The notes beneath the pieces were generated by a model that was not told the DNA's origin, made no database searches, and saw only the letters and a program-made list of their open reading frames with translations. 64,000 nucleotides of DNA from Oerskovia merdavium (lineage in GTDB: Bacteria > Actinomycetota > Actinomycetes > Actinomycetales > Cellulomonadaceae), in contig NZ_JACSQF010000013.1 in assembly GCF_014836755.1 (NCBI RefSeq), forward strand, positions 91,585 through 155,584, in the 5' to 3' direction. A program made the translations under genes and the position numbers. Each line of letters opens with the position of its first letter. Positions within the stretch are counted from its first letter, which is position 1. Shown one piece after another: positions 56,397 to 63,892 of this stretch.

Positions 56397-56416
56397 TCTG
56401 ACCGAGGACCTCTCCT

Positions 56417-59400
56417 GTGCGCATCAAGCTGACCCTGCACCGCCCGGACTCGACCCTGACCAACGTCGCGGTCACGGCCGACGCCACGGCGACCGTGCGC
56501 GACATCGCCGAGGCGCTCTACTCGGGCGACCCCGTGCGCGCCGGTGCGGTCGCCCCGGACCGGCTCACGCTCCAGGTCGACGACGCGTCGAGCGCGTCCC
56601 AGGGCCGGGTCCTGTCCCCGACGAGCGACCTGATCGAGGCGGGGCTGCGGTCCGGGGCGACGGTCTCGATCGTCCGCGTCTCGGAGCAGTTCGAGGCCCC
56701 CGGTCAGGACCGGGGTCCGGCCGCCGCCGTGCTGCGCGTGCTCTCGGGCCCGGACGCGGGCAGGGAGTTCCCGCTGCCCGTGGGCACGAGCTATCTCGGT
56801 CGCGACCGTGACATGGACGTCCGGCTCGACGACCCGCTCGTGTCCAAGCGGCACGCGCGGCTGACGGTCGGGGAGTCCATCGAGATCGTCGACACCAACT
56901 CGGCCAACGGCCTGGTCATGGGCGGCGAGCGCATGGCGCGTGCGACCCTCACCTCGGCCGACACGGTGGACGTCGGCGGCTCGGTCGTCGCGGTCGTGGC
57001 GCTGCAGCGCAGCGGCAGCCTCGCCCCGACGAGCCCGATCGTCGAGTTCAACCGGTCCCCGCGCGTCGTGGCCCGCTTCCCCGAGCGGACGCTCAAGGCC
57101 CCCAAGCCGCCACAGCCCCTCCAGCCTGCGCGCTTCCCGTGGCTGGCCATGGCTGCTCCGCTGGTCATGGGTGTCGTGCTCTGGATGGTCCGCAAGGACT
57201 TCATGTCGGTCGTCTTCATCGCGCTGAGCCCCATCCTGATGATCGGCAACTACGTCGACCAGAAGGTCCAGGCCAAGCGACGGTTCAAGGCGCAGGTCGA
57301 GCAGTTCACGGCCTCGGTCGCGGCCATGCGCGAGACCATCGAGCGGACCCATGCGGTCGAGCGTGCCGTGCGGCTCGCCGAGACGCCGTCGGTCGCCGAC
57401 ACGGTGGACGCCGTACGACGTCTCGGCGCCCTGCTCTGGACCCACAGGCCCGAGCACCAGGCCTTCCTGAGCGTGCGGATCGGGCTCGGACGAGGGGTCT
57501 CTCGCGTCCAGCTCGACGACCTGGGCAACAACGACACGCTGCCGGTCTACTGGCAGGAGCTCGAGAAGCTGCAGGCCGAGTGCTCCTACATCGACGGCGT
57601 GCCCGTGGTCGCGCACCTGCGGTCGAGCGGTGGCCTGGGCATCACGGGGCCCGCCGGGACGGTCGACGGCGTGGGGCGCGGGATCCTGGTCCAGCTCGTC
57701 GTGCTCCACTCTCCCGCCGAGCTCGTCGTCGCCGCGCTCACGTCGCCCCGGTCGCGGGTCGACTGGGAGTGGCTCGAGTGGCTGCCCCACACGGGCTCGC
57801 CGCACAGCCCCCTCGCCGGTGACCACCTCGCGGACAACCCCGGCGCAGGCGCGTCGCTCCTGTCGCGGCTCGAGGACCTGGTCGAGTCGCGCGGCGCGGA
57901 CCTGGGCGAGCGCGCCCGGGACCGTGGCGGCGTCGACCCTGCCAAGGAGCTCGACGACCTCGAGGCGCCGGTGCTGCCGACCGTCGTCGTGCTCGTCGAG
58001 GACGATGCCCCCGTGGACCGGTCCCGCACGACCCGTCTCGCAGAGCGAGGCGCGGACGTGGGGGTGCACGTCGTGTGGATCGCCCCGACCGTGGAGCAGC
58101 TGCCCGCCGCGTGCCGCACGTTCGTCCTGACGGGCGACGGGGGAGCGACGTCGGGCGAGGTCCGCGTCGGACGCCTCACCTTCCCCGTGACGTGCGAGCA
58201 GGTGGACCTCGCGACCGCGCACGAGCTGGCGCGCGCTCTGGCCCCCGTGGTCGACGTCGGTGCACCGATCGACGACGACTCGGACCTCCCGCGCTCGGTG
58301 TCGTTCGTGTCGCTCGCGGGCCAGGCGCTGCTGAGCGACCCGGACGCCCTGGTCGAGCGCTGGCGCGAGAACCACTCGTTGACCGTGCGCGACGGGTCGG
58401 CGCCCGTGCGCCGCAAGTCCGACGCGACCCTGCACGCGCTCGTCGGGCACTCGGGCACCGAGCCGCTCCACCTCGACCTGCGCACCCAGGGCCCGCACGC
58501 GCTCGTCGGCGGGACGACCGGCGCCGGCAAGTCCGAGTTCCTCCAGTCGTGGGTGCTGGGCATGGCCGCCGCGCACAGCCCCGACCGGGTCACGTTCCTG
58601 TTCGTCGACTACAAGGGCGGGGCGGCGTTCGCGGACTGCGTGAACCTGCCGCACACCGTGGGCCTCGTGACCGACCTCTCGCCCCACCTGGTGCGTCGGG
58701 CGCTCACGTCGCTGCGCGCCGAGCTGCGGTACCGGGAGCACCTGCTCAACCGGAAGAAGGCCAAGGACCTCGTCTCGCTCGAGCGCACGGGCGATCCCGA
58801 GGCGCCGCCGAGCCTGCTGATCGTCGTCGACGAGTTCGCGGCCCTCGTCAACGAGGTCCCGGAGTTCGTCGACGGCGTCGTCGACGTCGCCCAGCGCGGA
58901 CGCTCGCTCGGGCTGCACCTCATCCTCGCGACCCAGCGACCAGCGGGGGTCATCAAGGACAACCTGCGGGCCAACACGAACCTCCGCGTCGCGCTGCGCA
59001 TGGCCGACGAGGCCGACTCGACCGACATCCTGGGCATCCCGCTCGCTGCGCACTTCGACCCGTCGATCCCGGGCCGAGGCGCGGTCAAGACCGGGCCCGG
59101 GCGGATCACCCCGTTCCAGACGGGGTACGCGGGCGGATGGACGACCGACCGGCCCCAGCGTCCTCGGCTCGACGTCGAGGAGATGTCCTTCGGGACGGGC
59201 ACCTCGTGGGAGATCCCGGCCCCCGACGTCGAGGAGGTCACCGACCCCGGCCCGAACGACATCGCCCGGGCCGTGGCGACGATCGCGCGCGCGGCCCAGG
59301 GCGCGGCCGTCCCGGCCCCTCGCAAGCCGTGGCTCGACGAGCTCGCCCGGACCTACGACCTGGCGCTCTTGCCCAACCCGCGCACCGACGAGCTGCTCCT

Positions 59401-60868
59401 CCTGGGAGTCGTCGACGACCCGGCGTCGCAGAAGCAGCCGACCGTCTTCTACGAGCCCGACCGCGACGGGAACATGGCGATCTTCGGCACCGGCGGCTCT
59501 GGCAAGAGCGCCACCCTGCGGTCGATAGCGGTCTCGGCCGCGATCACGGCCCGTGGCGGCCCGGTCCAGGTCTACGCGATCGACTGCGGGGCCAGCGGCC
59601 TGCGGATGCTCGAGGACCTGCCGCACGTCGGCGCTGTCATCGCGGGCGACGACGCCGAGCGTGTGACCCGCGTCCTGCGGATGCTGCGCGGCATCGTGGA
59701 CGACCGCTCGGTGCGGTACGCGGCCGTGCGCGCCGGCACCATCGGGGAGTACCGGTCCCTGGCCGGTGCCCCGCAGGAACCCCGCATCCTGCTCCTCGTC
59801 GACGGGATCGGCGCGTTCCGCGACGAGTACGACCTCAAGGCCACGCCGTGGTTCCCCGTGTGGGCCGCCTTCTCCCAGCTCGCGACCGACGGGCGTCAGG
59901 TGGGCGTGCACGTGATCATCACCGGGGACCGGCCGAGCGCCGTGCCCACCTCGCTGGGCAGCACGATCCAGCGCCGGCTCGTGCTGCGCCTCGCGAACCC
60001 CGACGACTACCTGATGGTCGGGGTGCCTCGCGACGTCCTGACCCCGGCCTCGCCGCCCGGTCGGGGCGTCCTCGCGGGCAACGAGGTCCAGGTCGCCGTC
60101 CTGGGTGGGGACGCCAACGTCTCGATCCAGTCGCGCGAGATCAGCAGGCTGCGCGACGCGATGGTGCGCAACGGGGTCCCGCAGGCTCCGTCGATCGAGA
60201 AGCTCCCCGACTCGATCCCGCTCTCCTCGCTGCCCGCGTCGGTGGGCGGCGCGCCGGTCATCGGTCTCGACGACCTCGACATCGCCCCGGTCACGTTGCC
60301 CGAGCGCGGCACGTTCCTGCTGGGCGGCCCGCCCGTCGGCGGCCGGACGACCGCGCTCGTGACGATCGCCCAGGCGGTCCGGCGCGCGCGTCCCGGGACA
60401 CGGATCGTGTACTTCTCGCCCCGCCCGACGCCCATCTCGGCGCTGCCCGTGTGGGACACCGCCGCGACGAGCCCCGAGGAGATCGTCCCCGTCGTCGAGT
60501 CGATCAAGGCGCAGGCCGAGGGAGGACAGCTCGGCCGTGGTGACCTCGTCCTGGTGGTCGAGAACCTCACCGAGCTCACGGGCACGCCCGCGGAGTCCGT
60601 CCTCGACAAGCTCGTCCAGGTCCTCGTCCGGACCGACCAGCTCGTGGTCGGCGAGTCCGAGAGCTCGACGTGGAGCCAGGCGTGGACCTTGGCGAAGCCG
60701 TTCAAGGCGGGCCGGAGCGGGCTGATCCTGACTCCCGGGGACACCGACGGAGACATCCTCCTCGGCACGTCGCTGGGGCGGATCCGTCGCGCGGAGTTCC
60801 CGGCCGGACGAGGATTCCTCGTCGTGTCCGGGCGCTCGCGGAAGGTGCAGATCGCCCTTCCTGAGTAG
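56417..60868 (+). CDS. EccC/EssC-type FtsK/SpoIIIE ATPase of type VII secretion
   Basis: A 1483-residue motor protein. The N-terminal 95 residues look like a YukD-type ubiquitin fold, followed by an FHA domain (about 105-200: YLGRDRDMDVRL, SKRHARL, DTNSANG). Two membrane segments lie at about 240-280. Three P-loop domains follow. D1 has GGTTGAGKSEF (about 697) and LLIVVDEFA (about 800). D2 has GTGGSGKSAT (about 1024) and ILLLVDGIG. D3 has GGPPVGGRTT (about 1304), with Arg in place of the Walker A Lys. EccC/EssC proteins recognise and export WXG100 substrates, and one is encoded next. The GTG has GAGGAC upstream. No EccB, EccD, EccE or mycosin gene is in the window. Confidence 0.93.
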   Translation: MRIKLTLHRPDSTLTNVAVTADATATVRDIAEALYSGDPVRAGAVAPDRLTLQVDDASSASQGRVLSPTSDLIEAGLRSGATVSIVRVSEQFEAPGQDRGPAAAVLRVLSGPDAGREFPLPVGTSYLGRDRDMDVRLDDPLVSKRHARLTVGESIEIVDTNSANGLVMGGERMARATLTSADTVDVGGSVVAVVALQRSGSLAPTSPIVEFNRSPRVVARFPERTLKAPKPPQPLQPARFPWLAMAAPLVMGVVLWMVRKDFMSVVFIALSPILMIGNYVDQKVQAKRRFKAQVEQFTASVAAMRETIERTHAVERAVRLAETPSVADTVDAVRRLGALLWTHRPEHQAFLSVRIGLGRGVSRVQLDDLGNNDTLPVYWQELEKLQAECSYIDGVPVVAHLRSSGGLGITGPAGTVDGVGRGILVQLVVLHSPAELVVAALTSPRSRVDWEWLEWLPHTGSPHSPLAGDHLADNPGAGASLLSRLEDLVESRGADLGERARDRGGVDPAKELDDLEAPVLPTVVVLVEDDAPVDRSRTTRLAERGADVGVHVVWIAPTVEQLPAACRTFVLTGDGGATSGEVRVGRLTFPVTCEQVDLATAHELARALAPVVDVGAPIDDDSDLPRSVSFVSLAGQALLSDPDALVERWRENHSLTVRDGSAPVRRKSDATLHALVGHSGTEPLHLDLRTQGPHALVGGTTGAGKSEFLQSWVLGMAAAHSPDRVTFLFVDYKGGAAFADCVNLPHTVGLVTDLSPHLVRRALTSLRAELRYREHLLNRKKAKDLVSLERTGDPEAPPSLLIVVDEFAALVNEVPEFVDGVVDVAQRGRSLGLHLILATQRPAGVIKDNLRANTNLRVALRMADEADSTDILGIPLAAHFDPSIPGRGAVKTGPGRITPFQTGYAGGWTTDRPQRPRLDVEEMSFGTGTSWEIPAPDVEEVTDPGPNDIARAVATIARAAQGAAVPAPRKPWLDELARTYDLALLPNPRTDELLLLGVVDDPASQKQPTVFYEPDRDGNMAIFGTGGSGKSATLRSIAVSAAITARGGPVQVYAIDCGASGLRMLEDLPHVGAVIAGDDAERVTRVLRMLRGIVDDRSVRYAAVRAGTIGEYRSLAGAPQEPRILLLVDGIGAFRDEYDLKATPWFPVWAAFSQLATDGRQVGVHVIITGDRPSAVPTSLGSTIQRRLVLRLANPDDYLMVGVPRDVLTPASPPGRGVLAGNEVQVAVLGGDANVSIQSREISRLRDAMVRNGVPQAPSIEKLPDSIPLSSLPASVGGAPVIGLDDLDIAPVTLPERGTFLLGGPPVGGRTTALVTIAQAVRRARPGTRIVYFSPRPTPISALPVWDTAATSPEEIVPVVESIKAQAEGGQLGRGDLVLVVENLTELTGTPAESVLDKLVQVLVRTDQLVVGESESSTWSQAWTLAKPFKAGRSGLILTPGDTDGDILLGTSLGRIRRAEFPAGRGFLVVSGRSRKVQIALPE

Positions 60869-60877
60869 CCCTTCACC

Positions 60878-60897
60878 CATGGGGAGCTGTCCCCATG
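60878..60897 (+). other. Perfect hairpin between eccC-like and WXG100 genes
   Basis: CATGGGGA-GCTG-TCCCCATG, an 8-bp stem with a 4-base loop, ten bases after the ATPase stop. It may be a weak terminator, a processing site or an mRNA end stabiliser separating low-level ATPase from high-level substrate expression. Confidence 0.5.
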
Positions 60898-60987
60898 TAC
60901 GAGGGAAGAACGACATGGTTGAGTACTCCGTGTCGAGAACATGACGAGGTCGCCCGCAGGGGGTGGCCCTGAAAGAAGGAGCAGCAC

Positions 60988-61260
60988 ATGAGCAACTACT
61001 GGGGCCTCAACGTCGAGCAGGTCAAGCAGCTCTCGACCGAGCTCATCCAGGCCGCCTCGGACGTCGACGCCATCAAGTCGAAGCTCACGGGCAAGCTGGA
61101 CTCCGTCGAGTGGAACGGTCCGGACGCCACCGCGTTCCGCTCGGACTGGTCGGGTCAGCACGTGACGGCACTCCAGACCGTCATCACGGCGCTCAACGAG
61201 GCCGGCGCCAAGGCGCAGGCGAACGCGCTCGCGCAGGAGGCCACCTCCAACGCTTCCTGA
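60988..61260 (+). CDS. WXG100-family type VII secretion protein
   Basis: A 90-residue helical-hairpin protein of the ESAT-6/CFP-10 superfamily: helix, turn with the WXG motif (SVEWNGPDA, near residue 43), helix. The size and the central motif are typical. A C-terminal YxxxD/E export signal is not obvious, and the protein ends QEATSNAS. AAGGAG precedes ATG 60988 by seven bases, one of the best ribosome sites in the window. It follows the EccC-like ATPase and is followed by a long terminator, so it is the last gene of the main operon. Confidence 0.93.
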   Translation: MSNYWGLNVEQVKQLSTELIQAASDVDAIKSKLTGKLDSVEWNGPDATAFRSDWSGQHVTALQTVITALNEAGAKAQANALAQEATSNAS

Positions 61261-61277
61261 TCCTCGAGGACGCGCGA

Positions 61278-61338
61278 CGAAGGGGCAGACGAGAGGGCGC
61301 AGGATCTTCGGGTCCTGTGCCTCTCGTCTGCCCCTTCG
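61278..61338 (+). terminator. Very long hairpin after the WXG100 gene
   Basis: Arms of 26-27 bases (61278-61304 with 61313-61338) pair with one bulged G and one G-T wobble; the loop is 8 bases. It starts 17 bases after the WXG100 stop. It probably ends the operon that runs from the surface-protein gene. Confidence 0.85.
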
Positions 61339-61393
61339 GCACGTCGCCCACCTTCCCCCGGGGCTGATGCCCGACGACGCGAGATGAGAACCT

Positions 61394-62518
61394 GTGACTT
61401 TCTACGGTGCCGACGTCACGGCGCTCCGGACGCTCGGCAAGAGCTTCGACGAGGCGTCCGGGGACCTCGACGCGTTGCAGACGAAGATCTCGCAGCGGCT
61501 GGGCGTCGTGGACTGGAAGGGGCCCGACGCCGAGCAGTTCCGTGACCTGTGGTCCTCGCGGTGCGCCGCGGTGCTCACCACGACGCGCGACGCGCTGCGT
61601 GAGGCGGGCACCGCGCTCGTGCGCAACGCCGACGACCAGGAGGCCACGAGCGAGGACGTCGGGTCCGGCGGGACGGCCTGGGGAGGTGGCACGCCGGGCG
61701 CGGGCGGCTCTGGCGGGGGGCCGGTGATCGGTCCCGCGGGCCCGACCGTGCCAGGGTCCCCGTGGTGGTTGCACGGCTCGACGGGAGGTGCGGCCGGAGA
61801 GAAGGTCGACAACAGCGGGGTGTTCGACCCGCACCGGACGTATCAACCCACGTACGAGCTGTCCACGCTCGACGGTGAACGGGTGGACGGCCCTCTGCTC
61901 GACGACAGGCGCCCTGTCGATGCCAAGGCACACCTCGCCAGCGCGAACGTGTCCGGAGTGCTTGGCGTCCAGGGAGAGATGGACGGGTCGTTCGGCGAGT
62001 CGAGCGGCTTCCACGGTGACGGGTCGTTGGCCGGCTGGGCCGGAGCCCGGGCCGATACCGGGGCGGGCGGGTACGTCGGCGCCGACGGCCTGGCGGTCGA
62101 GGGGCAGGCCGGGGTAGCCGTCGGGGCGGGCGGCAAGGCCGAGGGAGCCCTGGGCTACGGCATCTTCGCGGGGAACGCCGGCGCAGAGGCCTTTGCGGGC
62201 GCGCGCGCCGGCGTCGACGCCGCGGCGTCGGTCGGGCCCGACGGCCTGGGGGTCGCCGTCGGTGCCGAGGCGTTCGCCGGTGCCGAGGCCAAGGTCGAGG
62301 CGTCTGGGGGGATCGAGGGTGCCCAGGTCGGCGCCGAGGCGACCGGCTACGCGGGGATCGGCGTGCGGGCCAACGTGGACGTCAGGGCGGGATGGGAGCA
62401 CACGGAGATCGACATCGACCTCGGTGTCGCGCTCGGCCTCGGCGGCGGCGTCGGGCTGAAGGTCGACCTCGAACCCAAGAAGCTCGTCGAGGGTCTGACC
62501 GACCTCCTGCCCTGGTGA
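61394..62518 (+). CDS. WXG100 domain fused to a Gly/Ala-rich repetitive domain (candidate T7SS effector)
   Basis: A 374-residue protein. The first 90 residues form a WXG100-type helical hairpin with VVDWKGPDAEQF at the turn. A Gly/Ser-rich linker (about 95-125) follows, then a middle region with PWWLHG. From about residue 180 there is a long stretch of alternating Gly/Ala-rich segments (GADGLAVEGQAGVAVGAGGK, GAEAFAGARAGVDAAASVGP, GAEAFAGAEAKVEASGG) ending in EIDIDLGVALGLGGGVGLKV. No enzyme motif is visible. The architecture suggests a secreted effector or surface protein. GTG 61394 has no good Shine-Dalgarno and lies beyond a terminator, so it should have its own promoter, which I cannot place. 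Confidence 0.78.
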   Translation: MTFYGADVTALRTLGKSFDEASGDLDALQTKISQRLGVVDWKGPDAEQFRDLWSSRCAAVLTTTRDALREAGTALVRNADDQEATSEDVGSGGTAWGGGTPGAGGSGGGPVIGPAGPTVPGSPWWLHGSTGGAAGEKVDNSGVFDPHRTYQPTYELSTLDGERVDGPLLDDRRPVDAKAHLASANVSGVLGVQGEMDGSFGESSGFHGDGSLAGWAGARADTGAGGYVGADGLAVEGQAGVAVGAGGKAEGALGYGIFAGNAGAEAFAGARAGVDAAASVGPDGLGVAVGAEAFAGAEAKVEASGGIEGAQVGAEATGYAGIGVRANVDVRAGWEHTEIDIDLGVALGLGGGVGLKVDLEPKKLVEGLTDLLPW

Positions 62519-62606
62519 CCTGCTCGCCTCGCGGGCGACGGGAGCGGCCGGAGCCTCGGAGGGAGGCCTGAGCCACCGAGGGCCTGACAGACTGACACCC
62601 CGTCCT

Positions 62607-62624
62607 GCCGTCGAGCACGACGGC
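62607..62624 (+). other. Small inverted repeat before the LpqN/DcrB-like gene
   Basis: GCCGTC-GAGCAC-GACGGC, a 6-bp stem 24 bases before ATG 62649 in a 130-base gap. Its role is uncertain. Confidence 0.3.
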
Positions 62625-62648
62625 GACAACCGACACGAAGGATGGTTC

Positions 62649-63125
62649 ATGAGCACCGTGCTCTCCTACCCCAGCGCCGACTTCCCTGCTCCCGTCCGGG
62701 TCAGCATCGACTGCCCCGAGGGCTGGGCTCCGCTTCCCGAGGTCGCGCTCCCGCTCGCCCTGGCCAAGGTCGTGGCTCCCGGTGAGTTCCGGCCCAACGT
62801 CATCGTGGTCGTGTCGCGCACGCGCAAGCAGCTCACGCTCGAGAACGCCGTGAGCGAGGTCGTGACCAAGCTGACCGGGCTCGCCGGGTACGCCGAGCTG
62901 GGGCGCGAGGAGCGGGAGATCGCCGGACACCCGGGCTTCCGGATCGAGGGCGCTTTCACGGACGCAGAGGGAGGGACCCTGGTCCAGGCCGTCCGCACGA
63001 CGATCGTCGACCGGGGCCCCGTCGTGGACCTGGTGCAGGTCACGGGCTCGTGCTCGGGAGCGCAGGCCGAGCAGCTGCTGGTCGAGATCCGGGCGATCCA
63101 GGAGAGCCTGAGGATCGAGGAGTGA
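62649..63125 (+). CDS. LpqN/DcrB-like (Mog1/PsbP fold) protein
   Basis: A 158-residue protein without signal peptide or lipobox. The pattern fits the Mog1/PsbP-like fold of LpqN and DcrB: an early IDCPEGWAPLPEVA strand, RPNVIVVVSRTRKQLTLENA, then IAGHPGFRIEGAF and a C-terminal helix. LpqN-type proteins in mycobacteria are exported lipoproteins; this one appears cytoplasmic, which is unusual and could suit a chaperone or partner of the neighbouring WXG100-fusion protein. GAAGGA precedes the ATG. Its stop overlaps the GTG of the next gene. Confidence 0.7.
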   Translation: MSTVLSYPSADFPAPVRVSIDCPEGWAPLPEVALPLALAKVVAPGEFRPNVIVVVSRTRKQLTLENAVSEVVTKLTGLAGYAELGREEREIAGHPGFRIEGAFTDAEGGTLVQAVRTTIVDRGPVVDLVQVTGSCSGAQAEQLLVEIRAIQESLRIEE

Positions 63126-63655
63126 GCACCCCTGTGCCGGCAGTCGGTCCTGCCGGGGTAGAGGACGTGGTCGCGGCGCTCCTGTCGCTCAACGCGGAGG
63201 ACGTGCCCTACGAGGTCACGGCAGAACCGACCGACAAAGGTGCTGTCGTCACCGCGACCTGGAAGGGCTGGGACGTACGCTGGCAGTCCTTCTTCGGAGC
63301 CGGAGCGGTCACCAAGACCTTCCGGCTCGTGGTCACGCTCGACGGCCGTCGTGGGACCTATGCGTTCACCGAGCTGCACGGCTCGACCCGCAGGGCCGTA
63401 GGTGTCTCGGCCGGCGCCGTGCACGCCGAGGCGCGCAAGGACGGGTTCCGAGGGAAGACCTTCGGGGCACGGTCGCTGAAGGTCGTCGTCGCACCGCGGG
63501 TCACGGTGTCGGGCGAGCGAGGCTACGAGGTGTCGAACGTCGCGACCCTGTCGTTCACACCGTCGACCATCAAGGTGCCGGTCTTCTCGACGTTGCGCTC
63601 GCTCGGGTGGCGTCCACGGTTCGACAACGGGTTCATGCGGCGGTTCGAGGGCTGA
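63122..63655 (+). CDS. Hypothetical protein coupled to the LpqN-like gene
   Basis: A 177-residue protein I do not recognise. It has no membrane segment or signal peptide. The N-terminal helix (GVEDVVAALLSLN) is followed by mainly beta sequence, with aromatic residues in TWKGWDVRWQSFF, and a basic C-terminus (RSLGWRPRFDNGFMRRFEG). GTG overlaps the previous stop by four bases, so the two proteins are probably made together. Position next to a candidate effector gene allows an immunity or chaperone role, but nothing in the sequence shows it. Confidence 0.65.
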   Translation: MSTPVPAVGPAGVEDVVAALLSLNAEDVPYEVTAEPTDKGAVVTATWKGWDVRWQSFFGAGAVTKTFRLVVTLDGRRGTYAFTELHGSTRRAVGVSAGAVHAEARKDGFRGKTFGARSLKVVVAPRVTVSGERGYEVSNVATLSFTPSTIKVPVFSTLRSLGWRPRFDNGFMRRFEG

Positions 63656-63733
63656 CCCGGCGGTGCACGTCGCGTGGTGGGTCCGACCGCGGAACCACGT
63701 AACGATTGCTCAGATCGCAAGACGGGGTTCCAT

Positions 63734-63770
63734 CAGGCGAGATCGCCTGTCAGTGTTGAGGTTCACCTCA
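63734..63770. promoter_or_regulatory. Two adjacent palindromes in the fprA-like promoter region
   Basis: CAGGCGA-GA-TCGCCTG (63734-63749) and TGAGGT-TC-ACCTCA (63757-63770) are both perfect. They lie just upstream of TACAAT (63775-63780), a good -10 candidate, and about 110 to 160 bases before GTG 63893. They look like operators for one or two regulators. The rest of the 237-base gap (63656-63892) holds no gene I can support. Confidence 0.5.
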
Positions 63771-63774
63771 GTCG

Positions 63775-63780
63775 TACAAT
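63775..63780 (+). promoter_or_regulatory. -10 candidate for the fprA-like gene
   Basis: TACAAT in an unusually AT-rich patch, downstream of two palindromes. No clear -35 is present at the right spacing, which would fit activator control. The leader to GTG 63893 would be about 105 bases. Confidence 0.4.
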
Positions 63781-63892
63781 CGAGTGGTTCTCCCGTTGGC
63801 GGCCGCGGACCTCACCCGGACAGCCCGCGTGACGGTCCGCCCATCTCCTGCGGTCCGTCCTCTCCCTCCTCGATCGGAAGGCGTTCTTTCCT

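Noticed and set aside
56225..60916. 1563-codon open frame on the minus strand opposite the EccC-like gene
   Set aside because: Composition is Arg/Asp/Gly-rich with no domain, while the plus-strand frame has clear P-loop and FHA motifs.
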